Shown: piece after piece, positions 26,432 to 35,770 of the stretch
Layout of the letters: each line of letters begins with the position of its first letter
Numbering within the stretch: position 1 is the stretch's first letter
Source of the DNA: Chitinilyticum piscinae
GTDB taxonomy: Bacteria; Pseudomonadota; Gammaproteobacteria; Burkholderiales; Chitinibacteraceae
DNA length: 64,000 nucleotides
Assembly (NCBI RefSeq): GCF_015223195.1
Contig: NZ_JADFUA010000014.1
Coordinates: 16,675-80,674 of the forward strand
Direction: 5' to 3'
The notes under the pieces: generated by a model
Database searches by the model: none
Seen by the model: the letters and a program-made list of their open reading frames with translations, nothing else
Told to the model about the DNA's origin: nothing
Program-made: the position numbers and the translations under genes

Positions 26432-28285
26432 ATGAGCCAGTCCGAACGATTTTTCCGCATCAATCAGCTGTTGCATGAGCGCCGCGTGGTACCGATTGGC
26501 GTGTTTCTGGATGAGCTGGAGATTTCCCGGGCCACGTTCAAGCGCGATATTGAGTACCTGCGCGATCGCCTGCAGGCGCCGATCATCTGGGATCGCGAGG
26601 CCGGGGGCTACCGCTTCGAATCGGACCGACAGGCCGGGCAGTTCGAAATGCCGGGGCTCTGGTTCTCCGCGAAGGAAGCCACAGCACTGCTGTCGATGCA
26701 GCATGTGCTCTCCCAGCTGGAGCCGGGATTGCTTTCTGGTCACGTGGGACCGTTTCAGGCACGCCTGCGCACACTGCTGGCCCAGGAAGGACTGGATCCG
26801 GATGCGGTGCAGCGGCGTATTCGCCTGCTGCCCTCGCTGCATCGCCCGGTTGCGCCGGCACACTTCGAGGCGATCGCGCATGCCGTGATGCAACGACAGC
26901 GGCTCAGTCTGCAGTATCGCTCCCCCGGAGCCGAGCAGGCGACGGCCCGCATCGTTTCACCGCAGCGGCTGACCCATTATCGCAATGCCTGGTATCTGGA
27001 AGCGTGGTGCCATCTGCGCAATGCCATCCGCTCGTTTGCGCTGGATAGCGTTGAGACGGTCGCGCTGAGCCAGGAGGTCGCGCTGGATGTGCCGGATGCT
27101 GAACTGCAGCAGGCACTGGAAGGTGGTTACGGGATTTTCAGTGGCAATGAGCGACAGTGGGCTCGCCTGTGCTTCAGCGGTAAGGCAGCCCATTACGTCA
27201 GCCGCGAAACCTGGCATGCCGACCAGAGCGGCGAATGGCTGGACGCCGAGCATTATCTGCTGCAACTGCCGTATCGCGGGGAGCGGGAACTGGTGATGGA
27301 CATCCTCAGGCATGGTGCCGATGTCGAAGTACTCGATCCCCCCACACTGCGTCAGGCGGTGGTGGCACAGCTGCAGGCCGCGCTCGGGCATTACGCGGCA
27401 GAGCTGGCCAAGCCAGCCCCTGCTGACACACCTGCACTGAATCTCAGCCCGCTGCATGCAGCCGCCCGCAAGGCCGCAGACCGGATTCGCCATGCCGATG
27501 GCTTGCTGATCACCGCTGGCGCGGGCATGGGGGTGGATTCTGGCCTACCGGATTTTCGTGGCGGCCAAGGATTCTGGGAGGCCTACCCGGCACTCGGACG
27601 CGCCCAGCTCAGTTTCATGGATGTTGCCTGTCCGCAGACCTTCCGTACTGACCCGGAGCTGGCCTGGGGATTCTATGGCCACCGGCTCAAGCTATACCGC
27701 GAAACCGAACCACACGAGGGCTTCCACGTGCTGCACCGCTGGGGAGAGCGCCTGCTGCATGGTGCCGCGGTCTTCACCAGCAATGTGGATGGCCAGTTCC
27801 AGAAAGCCGGTTTTGCGGCGCAGCGCATCAGCGAGTGCCACGGCTCAATTCATCATCTGCAATGTCTGGATGCCTGTTCGACCCGGATCGAGTCAGCTGA
27901 CTGGCTGGAGCCGCAGATCGACGCGGAACATTGTCGCTGGCTGGGCAAACTGCCGAGATGTCCGCAGTGTGGCGCCCTGATGCGGCCGAACATCCTGATG
28001 TTCGGTGACTGGGAGTGGCTGGGACAGCGCAGCGATGAGCAGCGGCAACGGCTGAACCGCTGGCTGGATAAACCAAAGCGCCTGGCCATCATCGAACTGG
28101 GGGCCGGCACCACCATTGCCACGGTACGCCGCGCCGGAGAGCGCCTGCTCAGTCGGGACAATGTCGAGTTGACTACCCTGATCCGCATCAACCCGACCGA
28201 AGCCGACGGCCCCGCCGGTACCGTCAGCCTGGAAAGTGGTGCGCTGGTCGGCGTGCAGGCCATCGCGGAGACGCTGGGCTGGTAA
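26432..28285 (+). CDS. HTH-WYL-Sir2 fusion protein
   Basis: A 617-residue single chain. Residues 1-60 are a YafY-type HTH (RVVPIGVFLDELEISRATFK) and 150-320 a WYL domain (RLSLQYRSPG, LTHYRNAWYLEAWCHLRNAI). From about residue 352 a sirtuin follows: ITAGAGMGVDSGLPDFRG (Gly-Ala-Gly at 363-365), TSNVDGQFQKAGF, catalytic ECHGS with His470, zinc cysteines LQCLDAC and CPQC, and GAGTTIATVR. Sirtuins use NAD to deacylate proteins, or in defence systems destroy NAD. The WYL part probably senses a ligand and binds DNA. The ORF is continuous with no frameshift. Confidence 0.92.
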   Translation: MSQSERFFRINQLLHERRVVPIGVFLDELEISRATFKRDIEYLRDRLQAPIIWDREAGGYRFESDRQAGQFEMPGLWFSAKEATALLSMQHVLSQLEPGLLSGHVGPFQARLRTLLAQEGLDPDAVQRRIRLLPSLHRPVAPAHFEAIAHAVMQRQRLSLQYRSPGAEQATARIVSPQRLTHYRNAWYLEAWCHLRNAIRSFALDSVETVALSQEVALDVPDAELQQALEGGYGIFSGNERQWARLCFSGKAAHYVSRETWHADQSGEWLDAEHYLLQLPYRGERELVMDILRHGADVEVLDPPTLRQAVVAQLQAALGHYAAELAKPAPADTPALNLSPLHAAARKAADRIRHADGLLITAGAGMGVDSGLPDFRGGQGFWEAYPALGRAQLSFMDVACPQTFRTDPELAWGFYGHRLKLYRETEPHEGFHVLHRWGERLLHGAAVFTSNVDGQFQKAGFAAQRISECHGSIHHLQCLDACSTRIESADWLEPQIDAEHCRWLGKLPRCPQCGALMRPNILMFGDWEWLGQRSDEQRQRLNRWLDKPKRLAIIELGAGTTIATVRRAGERLLSRDNVELTTLIRINPTEADGPAGTVSLESGALVGVQAIAETLGW

Positions 28286-28289
28286 TTGC

Positions 28290-28488
28290 GGGCGGTACCT
28301 TTAGCGACGTTGTTAATGGCATGGACACTCCCTTCTAAACCGGCATAGCCGGGTCCAGACGGAGAGCGTTAACCGCGCATGGAAGTTCACCATGAACATC
28401 GCCACCATTGGCCTCGACTTGGCCAAGGACGTCTACCAGATTCATGGCGCTGATGCGCGCAGCATCAAAACGACTAGCAGCGTTACCT
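28290..28488 (+). pseudogene. IS110-family transposase 5' remnant with upstream non-coding end
   Basis: From the ATG at 28392 the frame reads MNIATIGLDLAKDVYQIHG, the RuvC-like start of IS110-family DEDD transposases, and stops at 28486-28488. The preceding 100 bp match the place where IS110 elements encode their bridge RNA. The element is cut by the adjoining IS30 copy. The bridge RNA assignment is inference. Confidence 0.75.
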
Positions 28489-28543
28489 AGGGTTGGGCCG
28501 ATCAACTGCGACCACTATGGTCATCGGACACCGCTAGTTACAA

Positions 28544-29445
28544 CACGGCAGCTCGGCAAACCCGAAGACAGCAACCTCTCGCGCGAGATTCGCCGCAATG
28601 GCAGGCGTGACCGCTACGACGCCGAACGTGCGGAGCAACGCTATCGTCAGCATCTGCAGGACAAGGGGCGCCCGCGCCCGCGCTGGCATCAGGTATTCGA
28701 TGAAGCCGCTGTCCCGTTGCTCGAAGAAGGCTGGAGCCCCGAACAGATCAGCGGCGTGTTTCGGGACAGTGAATGCAGAGTCAGCCATGAATGGCTCTAT
28801 CAGCGCATTGCCGACGACAAGCGCCGGGATGGTCAGCTCTACCGCTTGTTGCGCTGCCAGAAACAGCGACGCAAACGGTATGGCTCACCCGAGCGGCGCG
28901 GGCAAATCAAGGATCGACGCAGCATCAGCGAACGCCCAGCCAAAGTGGAAACCCGCGAGGAAATCGGACACTGGGAAGCGGACACCATGATTGGGGCCGG
29001 CCAGCAAGGGGCGCTGGTCACCTTGGTTGAGCGCAAAACCGGACTGACCCGGATAGCCCACGTTCCAACCAAAGAGGCGGCCGGCGTCACCAAAGCCATC
29101 TGCCGCATGCTTGCGCCGCTGAAGGGCCAGGTGAAGAGCATCACCTTCGACAATGGCAAGGAATTCGCCGGCCACGCGACGATCTCCCGCCGGTTGAAGG
29201 CGGATTGCTACTTCGCCGATCCGTACTCGTCGTGGCAGCGCGGGAGCAACGAAAACACCAACGGCTTGATCCGGCAATACTTCCCGAAGAAAACCAGCTT
29301 CGCCAAAGTCAAGCCAAGCCAGATTGCCGAGGTGGAAAGGAAGCTGAATAATCGCCCCAGGAAACGGCTCGGTTTCAAATCGCCGAATTACGCATTTGAA
29401 CAGGCCAAGTCACTGAATTGAAAACCACTTGACTGTTGCACTTAC
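28544..29445 (+). pseudogene. IS30-family transposase, 5'-truncated copy
   Basis: The sequence matches the transposase at 62943-63893 from LGKPxxSNLSREIRRNG onward, but lacks the first ~33 residues (the N-terminal HTH). The catalytic DDE region is intact (HWEADTMIGAG, TFDNGKEFAGH, WQRGSNENTNGLIRQY). The frame is open from 28408 only through chance fusion with the IS110 remnant. The right inverted repeat GACTGTTGCACTTAC is at 29431-29445. Confidence 0.88.
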
Positions 29446-29514
29446 TTTTTGAATTCGCGCTCTTTTATGAACAAACAACAACACCAGACTTTATAAAGAA
29501 CCGACTATGTATCA

Positions 29515-29820
29515 CTACATTTTATTAACGAGGCGAAGGCTATTGCACAAACGCTCTGTTTCAGGACAGATATCCTGTGCCTCAACAAAGAGGCCAGTAT
29601 CAACAATCTTCGCGATCAGTTCAGCGCAAGACTGCCGAACATCCTTTGACGAAGACTTTGATCGCAGCCAGTAATCCAAAGAACCAGGCTTGCTGTGCGT
29701 ATCGAAAGTTGTGTTATCCCCTCCAATAATTACATAAGTACGTCCGCTCCCCTTGACCCATGCAACAAGCTCATTGATATCGAAATCACCTGAAGAATAA
29801 ATAAATGAAATCCGTGACAT
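29515..29820 (-). CDS. Small protein of unknown function
   Basis: A 101-residue protein from the ATG at 29820, preceded by GGAGACA. The start (MSRISFIYSSGDFDINELVA) and VIIGGDNTTFDTHSKPG suggest a small alpha/beta domain. No family recognised. It is AT-richer than the flanking IS DNA and sits alone between IS30 and IS3 remnants, so it may be passenger DNA. Confidence 0.5.
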   Translation of the reverse strand: MSRISFIYSSGDFDINELVAWVKGSGRTYVIIGGDNTTFDTHSKPGSLDYWLRSKSSSKDVRQSCAELIAKIVDTGLFVEAQDICPETERLCNSLRLVNKM

Positions 29821-29959
29821 ATTGTCTCCATGCATCTGACTATTAGCATGAGTGAATCGGCCCAGCGTCTCTAGACATTCTCGAGCCGTTGGAAATACCC
29901 TCTCACACTCTACCAGCGATAGTGCGTTTGCGGAACTAAGACGACGCCCCGAGCTGTAG

Positions 29960-30450
29960 AACAGCTACATGTAATCAGAGATATCCCGCCCGACCTCTTC
30001 CCAGTCGAGATAGGTTTTTCGCTTGATGCGCTCCCGCTGCAGCAACTGGAAGAAGTTCTCCGCAATGGCATTGTCGTGGTAATTCCCGCGCCGACTGATA
30101 CTGAGAACCAGGCGATAATCCAGCAGGAAGTTCTGCTTGTCGTAACTACTGAACTGACATTCCCTGATCGAAATGTACAAGTACATCCTGTTTGGGTTGG
30201 CGCCACCATATCACTATCCCGCCATCATCAAGTCATTCAATAGCAGTTTTCTGTCGATGCGTGACTGAATTGACCAGCCAATGACCTGACGCGAGAACAA
30301 GTCGAGCTCAACGGCCAGATACTGCCAGCCATCATGTGCGCGGATGTACGCAATGTCTGTTACCCAGGCTTTATTCGCTGTATCTACGGTGAACTGGCGC
30401 TGAAGGGGATTCAGTGCAACTACCGCCGAGTGACCTCTGTTAAAGCCAGG
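29960..30450 (-). pseudogene. IS3-family transposase (OrfB) remnant
   Basis: Two frames on the minus strand show integrase-core pieces: FTVDTANKAWVTDIAYIRAH then GWQYLAVELDLFSRQVIGWS near 30240-30400, and SRRGNYHDNAIAENFFQLLQ then RERIKRKTYLDWEEVGRDIS at 29965-30110. GHSAVVALNPLQ precedes them. A frameshift and missing ends make it inactive. Nothing convincing lies between 30451 and the HDAC gene. Confidence 0.82.
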
Positions 30451-30693
30451 AACCCCGATGACACCTAGTAATCACTTGAGTGCATAGATATGACTCGGCA
30501 CGGCACAGTCAGAGAATGGGTAACTGATACCCATAGGGCCGGATGAAGGCATGCGTTACCCGAACTCAGCGTTGCTGGCTCATGAATGTTGAGCTACTCA
30601 ATTCACCATCGAGCTCATTCGGTGAGCCTGATCAGAGCGCAATATGGTGGCAAGAATCAAAAACGCTGAATTGCAGCTGCACGGGAAATCAAC

Positions 30694-31599
30694 ATGTCAC
30701 AGATGGCTAAGAATACTCACTTTGCTCGTCAGCAGCCCCCCCGACTCAAAAGATTGCCCGTGTTCTACTCCGAGAAGATGATCGGCAGCGTAGCCAGTTT
30801 TTCGCCCAGCGCCGGCAAGCCCCGCGCGGTACTGGCCTCCTGGCAGAAACTCGACATTCCCTTAGAGCTCCACGATGTCGAGCCAGTCACCAATGCGTTG
30901 CTGGTAATGGCGCATGCGACCGAATATGTGGAAGGCATTTTCGCGGGGTCGATTGCCAATGGCTTTCGCAGCAAAGACCCTGCGCTCGCAGAAACCTGCC
31001 GCTATACGGTTGGGGCCATGCTTGCTGCTGCACGTGAAGCCGTTCGCAACCGGCAGGTGGCAATCGCTCCCGTATCCGGCTTTCATCATGCCAGTCATAA
31101 CGCCGCCTTCGGTTACTGCACGTTCAATGGTCTGCTGGTGACCGCGCTTGCACTCAAAGAGCTCGGATTGATCAGCACGATTGGCATATTAGATTGCGAT
31201 GTGCATTACGGGGACGGGAGCCAGGACATTATCAACCGACTGGGTCTTAAACACTGGATTCAGCATGTCAGTATGGGCCAGCACTGGACCACCTTGCCCG
31301 AGCATGCAGAACAATTCCTGGCCGATCTGCCACAGATCATGACCTCGTTCGCGGGCTGTAATCTGTTGCTGTATCAGGCAGGTGCCGACCCCCACATCAA
31401 TGACCCGCTAGGCGGCTTTTTGAGCAGCGAACAGATGTTGCGGCGCGATCGGATCGTGTTCGAATACTGCAGACGTTTTGCCCTGCCAGTCGCCTGGAAC
31501 CTGGCTGGTGGCTACCAGCGGGACGAAGCGGGTTCGATCAGACCCGTGCTGGAGCTGCATGATCAAACACTATGTGAGTGTGCAAATTGTTTTCTATGA
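30694..31599 (+). CDS. Histone deacetylase-like (HDAC/AcuC/APAH fold) protein
   Basis: A 301-residue protein with the zinc-dependent deacetylase core: the His pair in GFHHASHNAAFGYCTFNGLL, metal ligands in LDCDVHYGDGSQDI, Asp in GADPHINDPLGGF, and NLAGGYQ. These enzymes remove acetyl groups from lysine or polyamines. It lacks a signal peptide. GGGAAATCAAC precedes the ATG; a second ATG is 12 bp downstream. It sits 44 bp before a membrane-protein gene on the same strand. Its location in a defence-gene cluster rather than a metabolic operon is unusual. Confidence 0.85.
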   Translation: MSQMAKNTHFARQQPPRLKRLPVFYSEKMIGSVASFSPSAGKPRAVLASWQKLDIPLELHDVEPVTNALLVMAHATEYVEGIFAGSIANGFRSKDPALAETCRYTVGAMLAAAREAVRNRQVAIAPVSGFHHASHNAAFGYCTFNGLLVTALALKELGLISTIGILDCDVHYGDGSQDIINRLGLKHWIQHVSMGQHWTTLPEHAEQFLADLPQIMTSFAGCNLLLYQAGADPHINDPLGGFLSSEQMLRRDRIVFEYCRRFALPVAWNLAGGYQRDEAGSIRPVLELHDQTLCECANCFL

Positions 31600-31643
31600 A
31601 TTTCAGAAAATCTATTAGAGCCACTCGTCAAAATGGGTGAAAT

Positions 31644-32930
31644 ATGTTCGAGAAAAATAGTCGCATCATAACCCAGAACGACATAGATTTCATAAACAGA
31701 GTCCAATATGAACTCAATTGGAATTACTATTTCCCCATCAAATTATTACGACTGATATTCGACAAGATCATCAGACCTTTTATATTCATAATATTCGCCG
31801 CTATAGGGGTAATGCACTTTATACATAGAAGCAATAAATACATGCAACAGAAAGCAGCAATAAAATCCGTCAGTGAATTTGGATCAATAACATCTGCAGA
31901 CGCCCGAGCACTTCACAAGAACAACTTCACACAATACATGACATCACTAGCATGGGCAATCATTTACCTCCCAATTTCACTCTGGATTTTATCAATTTCT
32001 GCCAACGCATTCACTAACGGCTGGTTCGACAAATCATTGCTTGGGCACCTCTCGACCAGAATTGGCTATATTATTCAATACCTCTACGCTACAATTTCTT
32101 ACCCATGGATATGTTTATTTGAAAACAAAGATTTTGCTAGCAGCATGTACGAAACCAATCAATCACCGAGTCTAAATTGGTGGTTTGCTACCACACCATG
32201 GGTTTCATTGAATATTTTCTTCATACACAAAGCATACAAACACTATATTTGTTCCAATACCCATGAAGTGCCCGGTTACCTTGGTGAATTTCCCTTGCAT
32301 GGATATTCGGAAGTAGACGCTGAGGATGGTGAAGTTAACTGGAATCTTCCAGCCTGCGAATTAATATTGGACCCAAGAACATCATGCGGAGAAGGAAGAT
32401 TCATTCCTCCTGTATTTCAAGTTGCATGGTATTTGGATTATCTTGCTAAAAAAATACCTGACCCAGATGGTTCGAAAATCGAACACGAGGATTATGCGAC
32501 ACTCCATTTGAAGAAACTTGTTGATCGCTACATTGAGAAATATCCTGGCATCATAGCGGCTGCTTTTCGTGTCGCATATATACGTGATCCGCATGGTGAT
32601 CCGCGCATCGATATCGACTTCCCCACCTTATGCAAAATATTCGGAGGCCCCCAGCATGAGAGTGACACTGAATATCGGAAGACATGGTTCAAAGAAATTC
32701 TCGCTGTTACTTACACCCCTCATCCACTTCGCCCAAACGATGATCCTTTTTATCGCCTTTTTAAGTTTACTGCAACGGGTAGACAAACAGATCAACGATT
32801 ACTGTCGACACGGCCATGGGCCAACGGCTGGATAGAGGTGGAAGGCGGAGATATGTTTACTTATGGAACGTCCCCTTTTTGCAACACGCCATGGCGTATT
32901 CAACGAGCAAGTGCAACAGTTGTGGTTTGA
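31644..32930 (+). CDS. Membrane protein of unknown function
   Basis: A 428-residue protein, AT-rich unlike the HDAC gene before it. Hydrophobic segments at about 45-62 (IIRPFIFIIFAAIGVMHFI) and 103-123 (LAWAIIYLPISLWILSISA) are likely membrane helices, with weaker ones near 145-165 and 185-200. The last 220 residues (NWNLPACELILDPRTSCGEG onward) are soluble and contain several Cys, Trp and Pro. No family recognised. With the HDAC gene it may form a two-gene unit. Confidence 0.7.
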   Translation: MFEKNSRIITQNDIDFINRVQYELNWNYYFPIKLLRLIFDKIIRPFIFIIFAAIGVMHFIHRSNKYMQQKAAIKSVSEFGSITSADARALHKNNFTQYMTSLAWAIIYLPISLWILSISANAFTNGWFDKSLLGHLSTRIGYIIQYLYATISYPWICLFENKDFASSMYETNQSPSLNWWFATTPWVSLNIFFIHKAYKHYICSNTHEVPGYLGEFPLHGYSEVDAEDGEVNWNLPACELILDPRTSCGEGRFIPPVFQVAWYLDYLAKKIPDPDGSKIEHEDYATLHLKKLVDRYIEKYPGIIAAAFRVAYIRDPHGDPRIDIDFPTLCKIFGGPQHESDTEYRKTWFKEILAVTYTPHPLRPNDDPFYRLFKFTATGRQTDQRLLSTRPWANGWIEVEGGDMFTYGTSPFCNTPWRIQRASATVVV

Positions 32931-33342
32931 ATGAACGCATGCAATGATCGATCGGCTAGCCACCGGATTTACACTGCTGTTGTAAAACGCGATTGCGTGG
33001 GTTCAAAGACATATGGCACCATATTCTTAGCCAAGTCCATCTCTTGTTGCTAGCTGCAACCAGCCAGCATCACTTCGTGCCAACCTGTTTTGAAAAATTT
33101 GTCAGGCTGACATTTTTTTACAAATTCCATGGGATATTAGCCCCTCTATCCTCTTACGAAAGACATGGGAGCCTTTCTCGGGAGTTCTGGATTTCGACGA
33201 TATTGTAACGCTGATTAAGAAACAATATTTTGGCTTATATTTCCACATAGTTTTATAGCATAAAAAGTCGTTCAAGTGACGCGTTTTTTCGGAGACAGAA
33301 AACGCAACCATAATTCCAACATCAAATTCAAAGGCCCACTTA
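32931..33342. other. AT-rich intergenic stretch
   Basis: About 410 bp. Short frames exist but none has a ribosome site or recognisable product. No inverted repeat long enough to call a terminator. Confidence 0.4.
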
Positions 33343-34065
33343 ATGAAATTCCCCGTAATCGAGCATGCAGTTCTTCTCCGCCGCAGAAATTCGTATTCAT
33401 ATCCCGCGATTGGGCTAGAAGGTCAGGCGCCGAACTGGCGCGAAATCACCTTCCCGAGTATGTCGATGCTTGACGCATACCTGACAAAAAAACTCAACTC
33501 CAGCGAAAATGCTGAAGTGATTCATGGATACATCGCCACGCTATTTTGGGGACATGCGAGCAGCGCAGACGGTAGGGATATTCGAGCGCGCGCACATGGG
33601 AAAATACGCCTTGCTTACCAAGGCCAGCGGCGTACCGTCAAAGGAAAGGAACAACAAATGCGAGGTGTCTTAGATGTAGGAGAAAACGCTGTTGTCGGTC
33701 ACATTCGGTCGGCCATTGAGCACATACATAATGATCGCTACGGCAGTGCTCTCGCGGAACTCAACAAACTCCCACAAATTCAAGTCGCATTCAGTTCAAA
33801 ACTTTGTGCCTTCATTTCACCAGAGAAGTGCGGAGTCATAGATTCCAAGATCGCTGAGAACTTCCCCGAACTTGGGTTTTCGCTTCGAAACGGGTACGTT
33901 ACTGATACTGTGACAAACAGAGAAAGTTATGGCGAGTACTGTCTATGGTTGCAGGCTAAAGCTACCACGCTAAACACCGATGCGAATCATGCGCAATGGA
34001 TCGACCGAGACGGCAGCAAAAATCGATGGCGCGCCGTCGATGTTGAGCGGGCCCTGTACGGTTGA
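33343..34065 (+). CDS. Possible OGG-fold (8-oxoguanine glycosylase-like) protein
   Basis: A 240-residue protein. The stretch IHGYIATLFWGHASSADGRD and the later AELNKLPQIQVAFSSKLCAF followed by ISPEKCGVIDSKIAE resemble the helix-hairpin-helix core of OGG-like proteins found in bacterial accessory regions, where the Asp of GVIDSKIAE could be the catalytic residue. This is weak evidence. It is a single gene, moderately AT-rich, flanked by non-coding DNA. Confidence 0.5.
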   Translation: MKFPVIEHAVLLRRRNSYSYPAIGLEGQAPNWREITFPSMSMLDAYLTKKLNSSENAEVIHGYIATLFWGHASSADGRDIRARAHGKIRLAYQGQRRTVKGKEQQMRGVLDVGENAVVGHIRSAIEHIHNDRYGSALAELNKLPQIQVAFSSKLCAFISPEKCGVIDSKIAENFPELGFSLRNGYVTDTVTNRESYGEYCLWLQAKATTLNTDANHAQWIDRDGSKNRWRAVDVERALYG

Positions 34066-34414
34066 AATCGAATTCTTCCATTGAGCGGACTCGACCCGGC
34101 AAAATGGGTTGAGCCCCTCACGGCAAAAAGCTAGTGTTCGCTTTTCCACGAAGGCATCGACCGTTTTAAGTTGAGTGGTCCTACGAATGCCTAGAGTTGA
34201 GGACGCCAGACCTACCGCTCATGACCGATAGGAGACCTCCGGACAATCATGGCGCAAAAGTAACGCGTTAGTAGTTACCGCCCTGCAACCAAGGGCAGGA
34301 AAGAATCAGAAGTTGTTATAACCTCGAGAGGCTGCGTGGCAGATTCACAGACAAAAAGCTTCCGGTCAGGTCAAACCATCCATGATTGCCGATTTGGAAT
34401 AGAATTTGAATAAT

Positions 34415-34510
34415 TGATCAAGAAAGGGACTCGGTTTCTAGTCACTGAGTGGCGCATTCGAACAGGCCAAACCACTGAATTGAAACCAACTTGACTATCG
34501 CACTTACTAC
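34415..34510 (+). mobile_element. IS30 right-end remnant
   Basis: GAAAGGGACTCGGTTTC... through GAACAGGCCAAACCACTGAA and CTTGACTATCGCACTTAC matches the 3' end of the IS30 transposase and the right inverted repeat at 29380-29445. Only the last ~90 bp remain. The rest of 34066-34678 shows no gene I can support. Confidence 0.75.
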
Positions 34511-34678
34511 GTGAACACACGGCCAAATAAATACTAGATTAAAAAAACACTATCGTACACCTCAATTTTTATCTCATCATTGAAAATTCATAAGCTACAC
34601 AGAATAATTTACATCTGCGCCCGGGAAAAATCAACCAGAAGCCGATCCATGAAATCCCCTCTACAGCAGAATTGGCAC

Positions 34679-35272
34679 TCACTCTTTATGAGGTCCTTTC
34701 AAAAAATGAGCACTAAGCCCTTCTTTTTCAACATTACGCCAGATAATACCTCGCTTCTTTGTATAAAGAAGGACATTTTTAGTGGTTTTAATTCTCGTGA
34801 TATCTGAAAGCAAAATGTGCCATGTACATACTTGATATGGCTTTCCTGTACCAATCCACAATGGATCATATTCAGGATAGATATGCAGATCCTCAAAAAT
34901 TCGCATCCACGTCGACCTATCTAGCACATCGTTTAAATCGAGTTCCTCGAATTCCCTCTGGTTAATAGTCAAGTTTATGTTATTAAGAACATTGTGCCAG
35001 TTAATAAAGTCGCTAACCTTCGCTTGTGCTTCGTCGACCCGAAACTGAATGACAACATCTTCCCGGCTTGACCGGCATCGCAACTTCTTGCCCAGCCATG
35101 ACCACATTGGCACTTCTGCATCATATGGATTAGGGAATTGCATCTGTTCCATCATCCACACATAAGCGTGCTCCCAATCAGGGTCAATAAGCTCACGTCG
35201 CCCAACAAGAAATCCATTACGAAATAAATCACTCAAACATCTTGGATCTTGGGCAGTAATCAAGTTGAGCAC
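34679..35272 (-). CDS. DUF3841 family protein
   Basis: A 197-residue protein starting at GTG with GAGGAGG 6 bp upstream. AYVWMMEQMQFPNPYDAEVP then MWSWLG is typical of the DUF3841 family, whose function is unknown. It is the last gene of a three-gene minus-strand operon and follows the GIY-YIG gene by 45 bp. The gene is AT-rich. Confidence 0.8.
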   Translation of the reverse strand: MLNLITAQDPRCLSDLFRNGFLVGRRELIDPDWEHAYVWMMEQMQFPNPYDAEVPMWSWLGKKLRCRSSREDVVIQFRVDEAQAKVSDFINWHNVLNNINLTINQREFEELDLNDVLDRSTWMRIFEDLHIYPEYDPLWIGTGKPYQVCTWHILLSDITRIKTTKNVLLYTKKRGIIWRNVEKEGLSAHFLKGPHKE

Positions 35273-35317
35273 AAAAACCTCCTCATAAAAACACTAGATT
35301 GCCTCAAATCACCTGCA

Positions 35318-35770
35318 CTATTTATTATTTCCACCCATTTTACCAAAGGCAGGTTTCAACCTATCAGAAATATCATCCTCGATCAGTTGCAGAACGCGAT
35401 CGGAAACATTGTACTGCATTACTGTCAATTTGTATTCGCCAGCAAACCAGTACTTCAAGTGAAGAGCATATGTTGATTTATGCCCCAATCCAATATGTTG
35501 CTCGATACGCTTCCTAACCCCTGTTGTTGTTGATCCTACATAAAGAAAACGGGATGGCAAGTTCAGTTTAGGACAACTTCTCTCCTTCAGACTCTTATAC
35601 TGCGACATCGCCAAGAAAGTTACTTCTGGCGAACCATTAACCTGTTCGAATATATAGATTGCTCTTTCGATATCATCGAGCTCAGAGAGATCACGGACAA
35701 CAATCTCTTGGACAGGGATTGCATCCATCGCCACTTTACAGTCATCAATAAGTGAATCTAAATAACCCAT
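35318..35770 (-). CDS. GIY-YIG nuclease-like protein
   Basis: A 150-residue protein. AIYIFEQV and FLYVGSTTTGVRKRIEQHIG are variant GIY and YIG motifs, with Arg in the following helix and a later Glu in LIEDDISDRLKPAFGKMGGN with the usual Asn near the end. The fold cuts DNA. Its ATG at 35770 overlaps the end of the PcfJ-like gene by 13 bp and has GGAGGGTGAAAC before it, so the two are translationally linked. Confidence 0.82.
   Translation of the reverse strand: MGYLDSLIDDCKVAMDAIPVQEIVVRDLSELDDIERAIYIFEQVNGSPEVTFLAMSQYKSLKERSCPKLNLPSRFLYVGSTTTGVRKRIEQHIGLGHKSTYALHLKYWFAGEYKLTVMQYNVSDRVLQLIEDDISDRLKPAFGKMGGNNK

Noticed and set aside
32900..32925. GTGCAACAGTTGTGG, similar to an IS30 end
   Set aside because: It lies inside the membrane-protein gene and only a short stretch matches.
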